DNA of 64,000 nt. Source: Polystyrenella longa. GTDB lineage: Bacteria; Planctomycetota; Planctomycetia; Planctomycetales; Planctomycetaceae. The notes under the pieces are model-generated. The model had not been told where the DNA came from. It was given only the letters and a program-made list of their open reading frames with translations, and did no database searches. The translations under genes and the position numbers were made by a program. Location: contig NZ_CP036281.1 in the NCBI RefSeq assembly GCF_007750395.1, positions 4,177,001-4,241,000 on the forward strand. The letters run 5' to 3'. This document shows positions 27,976-37,679 of this stretch, one piece after another (position 1 is the stretch's first letter; each line of letters begins with the position of its first letter).

Positions 27976-30900
27976 CTACTGTCGTTGCTGTTGGGCCTTG
28001 TCCAAGGTGATCCGCGATTGCCAATCAGGGCTTTGTGGCCCCGGGCTCTTTGATCCGTTGGGGCTGGACTCTTGCGGAGGTGCGGCATATGGCTGCGCGG
28101 ATCGCACTGGTCCCGAAGAAGGTGGCACGCGCAATTGCTGTTGATGGCGATACCGTAATCGCATTTGTTCCTGTTGCTGGAACGCCTGCATTGTGGGTCG
28201 GTAATTCGGATCCTGGATGGTGTGACTTACCATCTGCAAGCCTGACGACTGTTGGGGCGAAAGAACAACTTCGGACGGGATTTTGCGGAACGAATTCACC
28301 ATTCGATCGGTACCGTTCTCCACACCGTTCAACAGGTTCTCGTCCAGAACCTGCACGACGATTCTCTGGCCGAACCGGTAGACTTCCCAGACACCATACT
28401 GAGTACCATCAATTCCGCTATGCAGTAAATGAGTTCCCGGCAACTGGTTCCGGCCCATTGACGACGCAAGTAGGTGATCGAGATCGAGACCGCGATGCTG
28501 AACCCAATCGACAGTACGGTTGATTCGCTGCATGTTTCCGAGTGAGGTCACGCTGTAGTCACCAATCGACGTCATCGGCAAGTCAACGGCATGAACCCCT
28601 TCGGAGATCCAGCCACTACTGTTGCTACGCACATTTTGATCGAAACGCTCAACCGAATTCAAAACCTGAACCTTCTGGCTCGATAACGGTGCGATGATGT
28701 CATCGAATAACTTGATCACGTTCCAATCGGAAACGGCGATCATATTATAAGCGATGTTATTCAGGTCGAGGCGACTGGAAGGTCGGTTGATCGAGACGGG
28801 CAGATAGGGATACGGTTTTTTCTCAACGTAGTTCAATCCGTTCCACGCATTAAGGTTGAGCTGTTCCCAGTACAAAGGCTCCTTTCGCACCGCTGGTACG
28901 AATTGCCCTGTATGGGCCACTGGCTGCATTATCGAGGATTGGCTGGAACCAGATTCATAAATCTGTCGCAACGGAATCCCATCAAAATCGTGAGGGTCCG
29001 TTTCCATTCCGATCATATCGAGGATAGTCGGAGTCAAGTCGGTTAACCGGCTCGGCTCTTCAATACGAGCCCCCCGCCGGACATTCGGGCCCGAGACGAA
29101 AAACGAAGCGCGGGTTGCGTCCGCAAAGGGATAACCATGCATCGTTCCCGTCGACCCCTGCTGTCCAAAGTACCATCCGCGGCGTGCTGTCACGACCAAG
29201 TCCGGTGCATACTCAGGTTCCCGGTATTCCAGGTTTTTCTGCCAGAGCATATGTCGGGTCAATGTGACGACCGCATCGGGATACGTTGTGTCCGCAGTTA
29301 GTCTGAGCCAGTCTCGTTCTGTTTGGTAACGATTTAAATCTTGTGGCGTAATCGTCTGGGATAATCCCAGCGGGTCGGTAATCGGAGCCGACACCTGACG
29401 GAATTTCACAAAACCTTCGCTGGTCGGTTGGACGTCAGTCACCACCTGATAACGATAGGCCCACTTTTGATTCTCCAGGCGTTTTCGATGAATGACCGCC
29501 TGCCCACGATCAACAGTGCTGATGAGAATCGAGCTTTCATCCAATCTCATCATCACCAAGTCAATCGGATGCACCTGTCGTCCCTGCTCGTCTGTCGTTC
29601 GCGAAGAAAGAATCGCGTTGATCAGGTTAACAGGCTGCTGTCCCTGTTTGATCGGATAGGCGAGCATCGACGACGGTTTAAACTCTCCCACCCATTTACC
29701 GCTGTGGAAGTGATCGCGGGGAAGGTAGATACGTGCGGCTCCGTCTGAATCACCATCAATAAAAACGAAATCCTGGGTTCCATCTTCCGGGTGACGATTC
29801 CAGAATCGATGTTGACGAACCGACATGCCCATACCGCCCCCAACCCAGCCACCATTGTTCGATAACTGACGTGGCTGGTGGAACAATTCATTCGCGATAT
29901 CAAAGTGTTTGAGGTGAGTCTCCTGGCCACCATGATGACCATGATCGCTGACCAGTATGAAGTAGGTCGAGTTGATTTTGCCCTGCTTTTCGAGCTCGTT
30001 CACGATGTGACCGATATGCACGTCTGCTTCGGCAATGGTGCGACGGGTGATTCCAAACTGACCACGCGAACTCTTATGTGAAATGGAATCGGTCTCGGGC
30101 AACCAGACGACAGTCACCGGTCGATCCCGATGCATCAGGTTGCGAAGGGTATAATGCGTATTGGCGTCGTCAACGTATTTGTAACTTTCATGGGCACTTA
30201 ACATCGGCATTTCCCGCACGATGCTGCGTGTCCAGAGCAGGGGAGGGACTTCGGTCATCATCGGTAAGATACCAGTCGCCCAGTCCGATCCTTGTGAACG
30301 CAAGTGACCAAAGAGAGGCTGAACTCCGGATGTAGTGCTTCCTTCAAAACTTTCTGCTGCCGCATCCCCTTTCAACTTCCCAACGGAAGCGGATTGAGCT
30401 TTATGAATCGCCCCATCCAGTCCTTGTGGTTTAAGTAATCGAGCGGATCGACTCGGCCCCAGAGGTTCCAGGTAGGATTCAGAAACCAATTTGAGACGAC
30501 TGAAGCGAACTTGTCCCTTTAGTCCGTGACGGTCTGAGAAACAGCCTGTCCACATGGTACCGTTCGAAGTAATTGTGTCTGAGGGAAAAGCAGTGCAATT
30601 ACGACTCATCCAGGTACCACCCGAGACAAACAACCGATTGATATTCGGCAGATGCCCCATGGCGACCATTTCCCGAACAACATCCGGGCGCAAACCATCG
30701 ATGTAGAAGACCATAACCTGCGAATTTGGAACAGGTCGTCCCGGCACGGCTGCGGCGGTAACGACTTCTTCCTGTTTGAAAGGTTCCAGATATCCTCCAC
30801 GTGTGATGGTGACGGAAAAGAAACCTTTGTTGTCGCTGCAGTCATAATCGTTGATTCCCAGAAACAACGGTCCGGACGCAGGTGCGTAGAATGATTTTTG

Positions 30901-31407
30901 CGAACCGACATAAAAAGGGGCACCGTTGCCAATACGGCCGATTAACGCATAAGGGGGAGCAGGTCCACGGGTGGCTGAGGGGATGGGAAAGAACTCGTCG
31001 ACCACCTTCTCGGAATAATGGTATGTACCCGTGGGGCCGCATTCCGTGGGGATGTTTTTATCAAAGTATTTTCGCTCATAGAATTCGATTTTACCCTGTG
31101 CCTTGAGCGTAACAACTTCTCCCTGCTGCACGTGAATGCGGGTGTCGCTCCAAGTGGCCGTCGCAGGAACTCTTAAGCCGATCGGTTCGGAAGCGATTTG
31201 TTTCTGTTGTGGAGAAACCACGAGCGATTGGCTGGGCACCGGTTGCAGATAAATACCGGGCGCACTGAGTGACTGAGTTTGTGCCTGAAGGAGAGACCCC
31301 AGAAACAAAAACGAAGTCGAGCTGATCAAGAGCATTTTGATCGTCGTTTTCAATCGAGTTAAACGGCGATAGCTCTTATCAGATGTAGATCGAGAATTCA
31401 GGTTCAT
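27976..31407 (-). CDS. large exported type I phosphodiesterase/pyrophosphatase-family protein
   Basis: The 1143-residue protein has an N-terminal signal peptide (MLLISSTSFLFLGSLLQAQ). An alkaline-phosphatase superfamily domain of the PF01663 type starts near residue 230: metal ligand YIDGLRPDV, catalytic-residue segment FPSDTITSNGTMW (about 272-285), LPETDSISHKS (about 437) and VSDHGHHGGQETH (about 483-495), with a late MHGYPFAD (about 755). The region between residues 45 and 220 is a beta-rich domain, and after about 820 the sequence turns into another beta-rich part and ends in a Gln/Pro-rich low-complexity tail. It likely hydrolyses phosphoesters or pyrophosphates outside the cytoplasm. 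The substrate is unknown. The gene is transcribed alone and ends 12 bases from rsmB. Confidence 0.88.
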   Translation of the reverse strand: MNLNSRSTSDKSYRRLTRLKTTIKMLLISSTSFLFLGSLLQAQTQSLSAPGIYLQPVPSQSLVVSPQQKQIASEPIGLRVPATATWSDTRIHVQQGEVVTLKAQGKIEFYERKYFDKNIPTECGPTGTYHYSEKVVDEFFPIPSATRGPAPPYALIGRIGNGAPFYVGSQKSFYAPASGPLFLGINDYDCSDNKGFFSVTITRGGYLEPFKQEEVVTAAAVPGRPVPNSQVMVFYIDGLRPDVVREMVAMGHLPNINRLFVSGGTWMSRNCTAFPSDTITSNGTMWTGCFSDRHGLKGQVRFSRLKLVSESYLEPLGPSRSARLLKPQGLDGAIHKAQSASVGKLKGDAAAESFEGSTTSGVQPLFGHLRSQGSDWATGILPMMTEVPPLLWTRSIVREMPMLSAHESYKYVDDANTHYTLRNLMHRDRPVTVVWLPETDSISHKSSRGQFGITRRTIAEADVHIGHIVNELEKQGKINSTYFILVSDHGHHGGQETHLKHFDIANELFHQPRQLSNNGGWVGGGMGMSVRQHRFWNRHPEDGTQDFVFIDGDSDGAARIYLPRDHFHSGKWVGEFKPSSMLAYPIKQGQQPVNLINAILSSRTTDEQGRQVHPIDLVMMRLDESSILISTVDRGQAVIHRKRLENQKWAYRYQVVTDVQPTSEGFVKFRQVSAPITDPLGLSQTITPQDLNRYQTERDWLRLTADTTYPDAVVTLTRHMLWQKNLEYREPEYAPDLVVTARRGWYFGQQGSTGTMHGYPFADATRASFFVSGPNVRRGARIEEPSRLTDLTPTILDMIGMETDPHDFDGIPLRQIYESGSSQSSIMQPVAHTGQFVPAVRKEPLYWEQLNLNAWNGLNYVEKKPYPYLPVSINRPSSRLDLNNIAYNMIAVSDWNVIKLFDDIIAPLSSQKVQVLNSVERFDQNVRSNSSGWISEGVHAVDLPMTSIGDYSVTSLGNMQRINRTVDWVQHRGLDLDHLLASSMGRNQLPGTHLLHSGIDGTQYGVWEVYRFGQRIVVQVLDENLLNGVENGTDRMVNSFRKIPSEVVLSPQQSSGLQMVSHTIQDPNYRPTMQAFQQQEQMRLRYRHQQQLRVPPSSGPVRSAQPYAAPPQESSPNGSKSPGPQSPDWQSRITLDKAQQQRQ

Positions 31408-31633
31408 GTCAGCGCAACACGTTCACCAGAGGAATGATTACAGTGCGTATAGCTGACAGAATCGTCACTTTTGGTTCGATCGCCTGAATCAATCCAACCG
31501 ATGCGGACGAGGAACGATTGACCTGTGAGTGTTCTACCGGATGTACCTTATGTACCGGTTAGTTAAACTTTAACGATTACAGGGGTTCTCGGTCCTCCCT
31601 GCGTTGAGAAGCCTCGTTAGAACTTCTTCTGAC

Positions 31634-32500
31634 TTAGAACATTTTCTGACACTGGGAGCAAAAGAAGGTTGAACGTTGCGCCTGCACGATTCGTTCTATC
31701 CTGGTCCGTCGACAGCGGGCACAGAACTCGCCCCCTTTCTGATACACGCGATGCTCATTCTGGTAACCGCCATCCTGATTGAGAACATTCCGGTACGTAC
31801 CATCGCTTAATGTTGAACCTTCGTATCGAATGGCCGTTTCCAGGACTTCGCGAATCGATCGTACCAATGGTTTTATCAAGCGAAGGGGAACTCGGTTTGC
31901 CTCAGTCTCCGGATGAATTCGGCAGAGATGCAGAATCTCACTTGCATACAGATTCCCAATTCCGGCTACCAGCTTTTGGTCCAGAAGAGCAACTTTGATG
32001 GGCCTCGCCGTCCGCTGGAGACGTTTGTGCAGATCATCAGGGGAAATGACCAACGCGTCCGGACCTAATTTGCCCGAAGTCAAGAACGCATCGAATTCTC
32101 TCTGCGAATACAGCGTGACTGTACCCAGCCCGCGGCGATCCCAGAAGGAGACGTTCGGTTGCGGGGCTCCCTTCGACTCCGATTCGAAAACAAACTCAAA
32201 CCGCAAATGTTCGCGGGAGGGAGGGTCGTCAACCAGCAACAGGCCCGTCATGCGGGGTTCAATGACCAGGAAGTGATCATTTGAATCGTTCTTTTGAAGC
32301 CGAACAACGATCCGTTTGGCAATGCGAAAGACCTCCGCAACGACACTTCCTTTCAGTCGACGAGCCAGAGCAGGAAATCCAGGTTTGAAAGAGAGAGGCT
32401 TCCGGACACAGGGATATCGACGTAATTGGGCGAGCATCCGACCCTCCATGAAGGGACGGGCGCCGCGAACCATCGTTTCGACCTCAGGCAGTTCCGGCAA
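31634..32500 (-). CDS. mutM: formamidopyrimidine-DNA glycosylase (Fpg/MutM)
   Basis: Bifunctional base-excision repair enzyme that removes 8-oxoguanine and cleaves the strand by beta/delta-elimination, using its N-terminal proline as nucleophile. Placing the start at the TTG at 32500 gives Met-PELPEVET, which after Met removal leaves Pro1-Glu2 as the enzyme requires. Also visible are the conserved Lys in IAKRIVV, GIGNLYASEILHL with the DNA-binding Asn, and the C-terminal zinc finger CARC with CSQC spaced as in the family. The product is 288 residues, a normal length. The open frame continues upstream to 32728 (76 codons, with a CRLC pair), but a fused N-terminus would block catalysis, so I reject it. 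Confidence 0.93.
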   Translation of the reverse strand: MPELPEVETMVRGARPFMEGRMLAQLRRYPCVRKPLSFKPGFPALARRLKGSVVAEVFRIAKRIVVRLQKNDSNDHFLVIEPRMTGLLLVDDPPSREHLRFEFVFESESKGAPQPNVSFWDRRGLGTVTLYSQREFDAFLTSGKLGPDALVISPDDLHKRLQRTARPIKVALLDQKLVAGIGNLYASEILHLCRIHPETEANRVPLRLIKPLVRSIREVLETAIRYEGSTLSDGTYRNVLNQDGGYQNEHRVYQKGGEFCARCRRTRIERIVQAQRSTFFCSQCQKMF

Positions 32501-33137
32501 GGGACAAATCTTTCTATTGGCTGGTCGTTCAACTGGCAGGTACTGAATGAAGGTCAATTCCGCCCCGCACAAACGGCAATCTGGTGTATTCCTCGCTGCT
32601 CCGCCTAATCGGCTCAGGCGGCGCGAAAAACGCCCCTTGAACCAGCATACTTCCCCCAGCTTCTCGAAGGAAGGATCGGGAATTTTCAGCGCTTTTATGC
32701 ATTCTCTGGCTTGAGCCTTGGACGTCAATTTGAAGAGAATGAGAAAACTGGAAAACTGCTTGACGCAGGCGTTCGTGGGGGTGATGCTAGTATCGGAAGG
32801 AAGCGGTCTGTAGCGCTCAAGGCGAATTCGCTAATTGAGAGCAGTTCAGGCCCGTCGACGGGATTTATCCGGAGCGTTATTGGCGTCTTCGGCTGCTGCG
32901 AACGGAGTCACGCAACACGCCTCTCTGCGACTATTGGAACTTGGGGTTCGCTCTTATTTTAGAGGGAAAATCGTTCCGGTCCAGAGGGAGAATAAAAGCA
33001 CACTTCACATGACAGGTTGGGCAATGAAATGTCTGGCCTGTGTGACCACCGATAAGCTGAACTGACCCGCTCCTGCGTCTGCTCTAATACTCAGGCTGCT
33101 GGTTCTGGAATCACCTCGAAATCCAAAGGACCTAATT
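32501..33137. other. region upstream of mutM with no accepted gene
   Basis: About 640 bases. The part 32501-32728 is the open but probably untranslated extension of the mutM frame. The rest carries divergent promoters and shows no clear structure. Confidence 0.4.
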
Positions 33138-35099
33138 ATGCTGGTAAATTCAAAACATCGAATTAACCAGAATTCCACCTCACGCCGCGGTCAAGCTGCG
33201 GGAATCTGGATCATGGGATTCGCCTTTTTTGCCACCCTGATGATTGCAGTGACCCTGCTTCTTCCCTCTGCGGCAGAATCGGGACCGACTGAAATCACCA
33301 CGAATTCGGCGGAGATCGTCACCCCTCAACCAGCAGTGAACGAGCCGGCGAACTCCGCTCCCAACTTCACCGCTCCTGTGACGACTCTTGTTACGGAACC
33401 GGGTAGTGAACCGTTCATTTCTTCTGAACCCGCTGCTCCTACCAAGTCGCTGCAGAGTCAAATTGACGCACACCTGGCCGTCGGCGAATTCGCTCCGGCA
33501 CTGGAGCTGGCGGACAAAGCCGAGACGCCTGTCGCCAAAACGAAAATGGTGTCACAAGTCGCGATGGCTCAAATTAAAACAGGCGATACCAAAGCCGCGT
33601 TGAATTCAGTTAGCCGAATTCCTGTTCCTGAAATTCGCGAGAAAATCACCGAGTCCGTCGTTCGGGAAACCCGCACTCAGAATCAAGCCGCCGGGGGAGC
33701 CCAAGCCGACTTTAGTAGCTTGATCAATCTGATCCAAACATCCGTCGGTGAATGGGAAGAGACCGGCGAAGGTAGTGGAACGATTCAGCCGTTCGACTCC
33801 CAGGCAGGTGGTATCTCTGTTGATCCCAATGGATTGCTGGCCCACCTGACTGTTGAGGAAAAAGAAGGCCGTTTGAAAGCACTTGGTTTCCAAGCCCGTA
33901 AAGCGGACCTCAACGAAGACATGGCCGAGATCAGCCAACTTCGTCTGGTCTCTCTGACTCGTCTCGAACGCGAAGTCGCCAACCGTATGGCGGCTGGCGA
34001 AGCCATTCCCGAATCCATGAAACGACTTGCGGGACTGCACTCCATTCAATACTTGTTTGTCTATCCCGCAGACGGGGAAGTCATCCTTGCTGGTCCGGCT
34101 GAAGGCTGGGAATACAATTCACAGAATCAAGCTGTCGGTTCCTCCACCGGAGAGCCAACCCTGCATCTGGATGACCTCGTCACTGTCTTGCGAACGTTTT
34201 CCGATGATGGTCTTCAAAAGTTCCGCTGTCTCATTGCCCCTCGTCAGGAAGGACTGAAACAACTCAAAGCTTATGTCGATTCCACCTCTGGTGCTCCACT
34301 GAAACCGGGGACTGTTGGCCGCTGGGTCAAAAACCTGGAGCACGAGCTGGGACGCCAGGACACTGTCTTCGAAGGAATTCCGGCTGACTCCCGTGTCGCC
34401 CGCGTCATTATTGAAGCAGACTACCGCCTGAAAATGATCGGTGTTGGTAAGCTGAAAGGTGCCCCCGGCATGGCGAGCTACTTCGACCTGATGTCCGATA
34501 AAGATGCCCGCGACGCTTCCAGCCTGACTGCTTTACGTTGGTGGCTGACCCTCAAATGCGATGCGATCCGGCATTCAGACGATCATGCTGTTCACGAACT
34601 GGTTGGTTCCTCAGTCCAATGTCTGTCTGAGAACGAACTCGTGAATCAGAATGGCGAACGGGTTCACACTTGGAAGTCTTCTGCCTCCAACGAGGAATTC
34701 GCCCGACGCTTTACTGAAAACTATGAGCAACTGGCTGATCAGCAACTCGTCTTCGCTGACCTGCAGAACATCTTCGACCTCTCTCTGGTTGCCAGTATTC
34801 TCAATCAGAAAAAGTTGGATGACATCGCCGGTTGGGACTACGGAGTCTTTGCCGCCAATGGCTCTTACGAACCGGCCATATATAATGTGCCGCGTGAAAT
34901 CGATTCTGTTGGCGACCATCGCGTCTTCAAAAACCGCGAAATTGCTGTTCAGGTCGCTGGTGGTGTGACTGTCGATGCGAGCGAACTGGTCCTCAACCGG
35001 GAGATCACGAAAGAAGCTCCGCAGATGAAAAATGTCGCGGATGCACATCGATCTGCTCTTCCCGAGAATCGCTGGTGGTGGGACGCCGCCGCGAAGTAG
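33138..35099 (+). CDS. exported planctomycete-type protein, possible DUF1598 family
   Basis: The 653-residue protein has a signal anchor (GIWIMGFAFFATLMIAVTLLL, about residues 22-43), a Pro/Thr/Glu-rich linker to about 110, and a short helical repeat region that resembles TPR-like pairs (residues about 112-165, AHLAVGEFAPALELAD). A large domain with the segments LTRLEREVANRMAAGE and VYPADGEVILAGPAEGW follows. From memory that block matches a planctomycete family of unknown function (DUF1598), which I cannot confirm without a search. The gene is followed by a strong terminator and is probably monocistronic. The function is unknown; export and a structural or envelope role are inferred only from its topology. 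Confidence 0.8.
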   Translation: MLVNSKHRINQNSTSRRGQAAGIWIMGFAFFATLMIAVTLLLPSAAESGPTEITTNSAEIVTPQPAVNEPANSAPNFTAPVTTLVTEPGSEPFISSEPAAPTKSLQSQIDAHLAVGEFAPALELADKAETPVAKTKMVSQVAMAQIKTGDTKAALNSVSRIPVPEIREKITESVVRETRTQNQAAGGAQADFSSLINLIQTSVGEWEETGEGSGTIQPFDSQAGGISVDPNGLLAHLTVEEKEGRLKALGFQARKADLNEDMAEISQLRLVSLTRLEREVANRMAAGEAIPESMKRLAGLHSIQYLFVYPADGEVILAGPAEGWEYNSQNQAVGSSTGEPTLHLDDLVTVLRTFSDDGLQKFRCLIAPRQEGLKQLKAYVDSTSGAPLKPGTVGRWVKNLEHELGRQDTVFEGIPADSRVARVIIEADYRLKMIGVGKLKGAPGMASYFDLMSDKDARDASSLTALRWWLTLKCDAIRHSDDHAVHELVGSSVQCLSENELVNQNGERVHTWKSSASNEEFARRFTENYEQLADQQLVFADLQNIFDLSLVASILNQKKLDDIAGWDYGVFAANGSYEPAIYNVPREIDSVGDHRVFKNREIAVQVAGGVTVDASELVLNREITKEAPQMKNVADAHRSALPENRWWWDAAAK

Positions 35100-35124
35100 G
35101 GCAAAGTGACAACGGATACAGAAG

Positions 35125-35159
35125 AAGACGAGGTGGGAAAATTCTTGCCTCGTCTTTTT
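35125..35159 (+). terminator. intrinsic terminator of the 653-residue gene
   Basis: A perfect 9-bp stem (35125-35133 with 35148-35156) is followed by a run of T residues to 35159, 25 bases after the stop at 35099. Confidence 0.86.
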
Positions 35160-35513
35160 GTTTTCGAGCTACTGTGAAAGATGCACAGCGGGATAGACTC
35201 TGTCAGTTTTCGCTGGCAGATATATCTCCCTGAACCAGACAGGATTGCAGCCTCTCTGTCAGGGTGAAGGCAGTCCAAGCAGGCGTGTCTGGTTGACGCT
35301 GAAGAGCGTCCAGATTACAACAGCAGCAATCTGTCTCTTTCCCCTGGGTGTACCCTGCGTACGATCCGATTTGGCGACTCTTCATTTTTCGCTCTAATTG
35401 GTTACAAAATAAGAGTTTAACGCATAAGCCCGCCTTTCGTCTTCCTCTTTAAATTATCTCTGAACCAGCAAGGGTCGGAATCGGATGGTTACCCCATCCA
35501 CTGGAAAAACGTA
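35160..35513. other. intergenic region upstream of cysH
   Basis: About 350 bases with no gene seen. It presumably holds the cysH promoter. No riboswitch-like structure was recognised by eye. Confidence 0.4.
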
Positions 35514-36305
35514 ATGACTCAACTGACGCAAAAAGATCTAGAAGAACGGAATCAACAACTCGAGGAACGCACCCCTCAGGAATTGATCCGTTGGGCCAAA
35601 GATGTCTTTGGAAGCCGATTGGCGGCTATTTCCGCCATGCAGTCGGCAGGATCAATCGTCTGTTGCATGATGGGTCAGATGAAGTTGAACATTCCCGTTC
35701 TCTTCGTCGACACGGGTGTGCTGTTTCAGGAGACCTTGGATACGCGTGACCGAATCCAGAAAGAGTATGGATTGGAAATCGTTACGTTGAGTCCCAAGCA
35801 AACGATGGCGGAACAAATTCAGGAAAAGGGCGTTCTCTACCTTTCTCCGGAAGGCCAGGAAGTCTGCTGTGATTTACGGAAGACCGAACCGCTGCATGCC
35901 GTTGCCGACCAGTACGACGGAATCATCAGCAGTCTGCGTAGAGGCGACGGTGGAAAACGGGCGAAAATGCCGATTCTTTCTGTCGACCCGAAGATGAACT
36001 GCATCCGCATTAACCCGCTCGCCACGTTCTCCAATGAGCAGATGGAAGAGTTCTCCGCGAACAATAATGTCATCACAAACCCGTTGCACGATCAAGGTTA
36101 TCCCACGATTGGATGTAATCGCTGCACGACTCCTGTTCTCCCTGATGAACCGAAACGAGCCGGTCGCTGGCGACATCTTGGTCCCTGGTCGATGTACTGC
36201 GGAATTAATGCCACCGACGTCGAAGGGGGTACCGAAGGGAAGGTCGATCTCTCGCTTGATCTGATCGACCGTATCCTGGGTCGAGAAACCGACTACGTCA
36301 TCTAA
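35514..36305 (+). CDS. cysH: APS/PAPS reductase, [4Fe-4S] type
   Basis: Assimilatory reductase that converts adenylylsulfate (APS) or PAPS to sulfite with thioredoxin. The cluster ligands are seen as [11 protein letters not shown] (Cys 118-119) and GCNRCTTPV (Cys 201 and 204), the pattern of APS reductases that carry a [4Fe-4S] centre. The catalytic Cys lies in YCGINA (Cys 229). The nucleotide-binding strand reads [14 protein letters not shown], normal for the family, but the usual SFG loop before it is replaced by a less typical AMQSAGSIV segment. At 263 residues the length is normal. No other sulfate-assimilation gene is adjacent, so it is an isolated pathway gene here. The Fe-S ligands favour APS as substrate. 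Confidence 0.9.
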   Translation: MTQLTQKDLEERNQQLEERTPQELIRWAKDVFGSRLAAISAMQSAGSIVCCMMGQMKLNIPVLFVDTGVLFQETLDTRDRIQKEYGLEIVTLSPKQTMAEQIQEKGVLYLSPEGQEVCCDLRKTEPLHAVADQYDGIISSLRRGDGGKRAKMPILSVDPKMNCIRINPLATFSNEQMEEFSANNNVITNPLHDQGYPTIGCNRCTTPVLPDEPKRAGRWRHLGPWSMYCGINATDVEGGTEGKVDLSLDLIDRILGRETDYVI

Positions 36306-36626
36306 ATCTTGTCCAAGATTTGTGTCACTGCTACTGGACCCAAACAGTTCTAGAAAACATGGTTTTGCGCGCCAGAATCTGTCACGTTTAAATGTGATAC
36401 ACGATGGAAAAATTCCTCATTTGGGCCAGAATAACCGGCAATGATTTCTGGTTTAGCTTTGTCGACTCGCTTATTGTGCCGGCCTGTTTTATCGTTTATA
36501 GTTGAATAGATCGACAGGAAAGGAACGGCCCTCACTCCGTTCCCGAGTGCAGTTTCAATCTGTACCCGCATGCCTCTCGCCCCACCTGCTTCATCGTACA
36601 CCCGCCTCAAGTAAAAGGTTGATAAA
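36306..36626. other. intergenic region, no gene seen
   Basis: About 320 bases. A small hairpin (AAATCTT/AAGATTT at 36304-36321) sits directly after the cysH stop but lacks a T-run, so I do not call it a terminator. Confidence 0.4.
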
Positions 36627-37556
36627 ATGGCATCATTTAACCGCCGCGATTTTCTGAAAAACGGTACCGCTCTGGCTGCCGGGCTGAGCCTGTTCGGTTC
36701 CGCTAGTACATCTTTGATGGCCGCGGACAAAAAGCCGCTTTATTCTGTTTCCCTGGCGGAATGGTCTCTACACAGAGCGATTAAAGCAGGAAAGATTAAT
36801 CATCTCGACTTCGCGAAAATCACCAAAAATGATTTCGATATCGACGCGGTTGAGTACGTCAACCAGTTCTTCAAAGACCAGGCGAAGGATACCAAGTACC
36901 TCACCGAAATGAAAAACCGTGCCGAAGGTGAAGGAGTCAAAAGCCTGTTGATCATGATCGACGGCGAAGGGGCTCTGGGCGACGCAGATGATGCCAAACG
37001 AACTCAAGCGATCGAAAATCATTACAAATGGGTCGAAGCCGCCAAGTTTCTCGGGTGTCATTCGATCCGGGTGAATGCCAGCAGCACTTCCAATTATGAA
37101 GAGTCCCAGAAGTTGGCCGCCGATGGCCTGGGCCGACTCACTGAATTCGGTACCGAGCACGGCATTGGAATCATCGTCGAGAATCATGGTGGACTCTCTT
37201 CGAACGGTGCCTGGCTTAGTGGCGTAATGAAGCTGGTTGACAATAAAAATTGCGGCACTCTACCCGACTTCGGAAACTTCGCCTTGAACCGGGAACGGGA
37301 CGAATGGTACGACCGTTACATCGGTGTTCGTCAGCTGATGCCCTATGCCAAAGCCGTCTCCGCCAAATCACATGACTTCGATGAATCTGGCGAAGAGATT
37401 AATACGGACTACTACAACATGATGAAAATAGTGGTCGACGCGGGATACAACGGGTACGTCGGGATTGAATATGAAGGCGCGAACCTCAGTGAACCGGAAG
37501 GCATCAAAGCCACAAAAGCATTGCTCGATCGCGTTCGCGATGAACTCGCCGGTTAA
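36627..37556 (+). CDS. Tat-exported sugar phosphate isomerase/epimerase-like protein
   Basis: The 309-residue protein begins with a twin-arginine signal ([18 protein letters not shown]) and a cleavage-like [10 protein letters not shown], so it is exported folded. The remainder is a xylose-isomerase-like TIM barrel (PF01261 type): [60 protein letters not shown] and YVGIEYEG are successive barrel strands with likely metal ligands Glu, Asp, His and Glu. Exported members of this fold are very frequent in planctomycetes, where they are linked to breakdown of complex sugars, but the substrate is unknown. The gene ends at a terminator shared with convergent hemH. Confidence 0.87.
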   Translation: MASFNRRDFLKNGTALAAGLSLFGSASTSLMAADKKPLYSVSLAEWSLHRAIKAGKINHLDFAKITKNDFDIDAVEYVNQFFKDQAKDTKYLTEMKNRAEGEGVKSLLIMIDGEGALGDADDAKRTQAIENHYKWVEAAKFLGCHSIRVNASSTSNYEESQKLAADGLGRLTEFGTEHGIGIIVENHGGLSSNGAWLSGVMKLVDNKNCGTLPDFGNFALNRERDEWYDRYIGVRQLMPYAKAVSAKSHDFDESGEEINTDYYNMMKIVVDAGYNGYVGIEYEGANLSEPEGIKATKALLDRVRDELAG

Positions 37557-37611
37557 GCTAAACAGAGCTCGTTCATGTACCTATCTTGATAGGACGTGAT
37601 GATCAAATAAG

Positions 37612-37650
37612 AAAACCGTTTGAAGTCAAAAGGCTTCAAACGGTTTTTTA
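37612..37650. terminator. bidirectional intrinsic terminator
   Basis: A perfect 14-bp stem (37612-37625 with 37634-37647) has an 8-nt loop, A-run on the left and T-run on the right. It serves the gene ending at 37556 (+) and hemH ending at 37680 (-). Confidence 0.9.
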
Positions 37651-37679
37651 ATTGTTGCGAGCGATTGATTGAGATGAAG

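Noticed and set aside
36304-36321. Hairpin after cysH as a terminator
   Set aside because: The 7-bp stem has no T-run after it.
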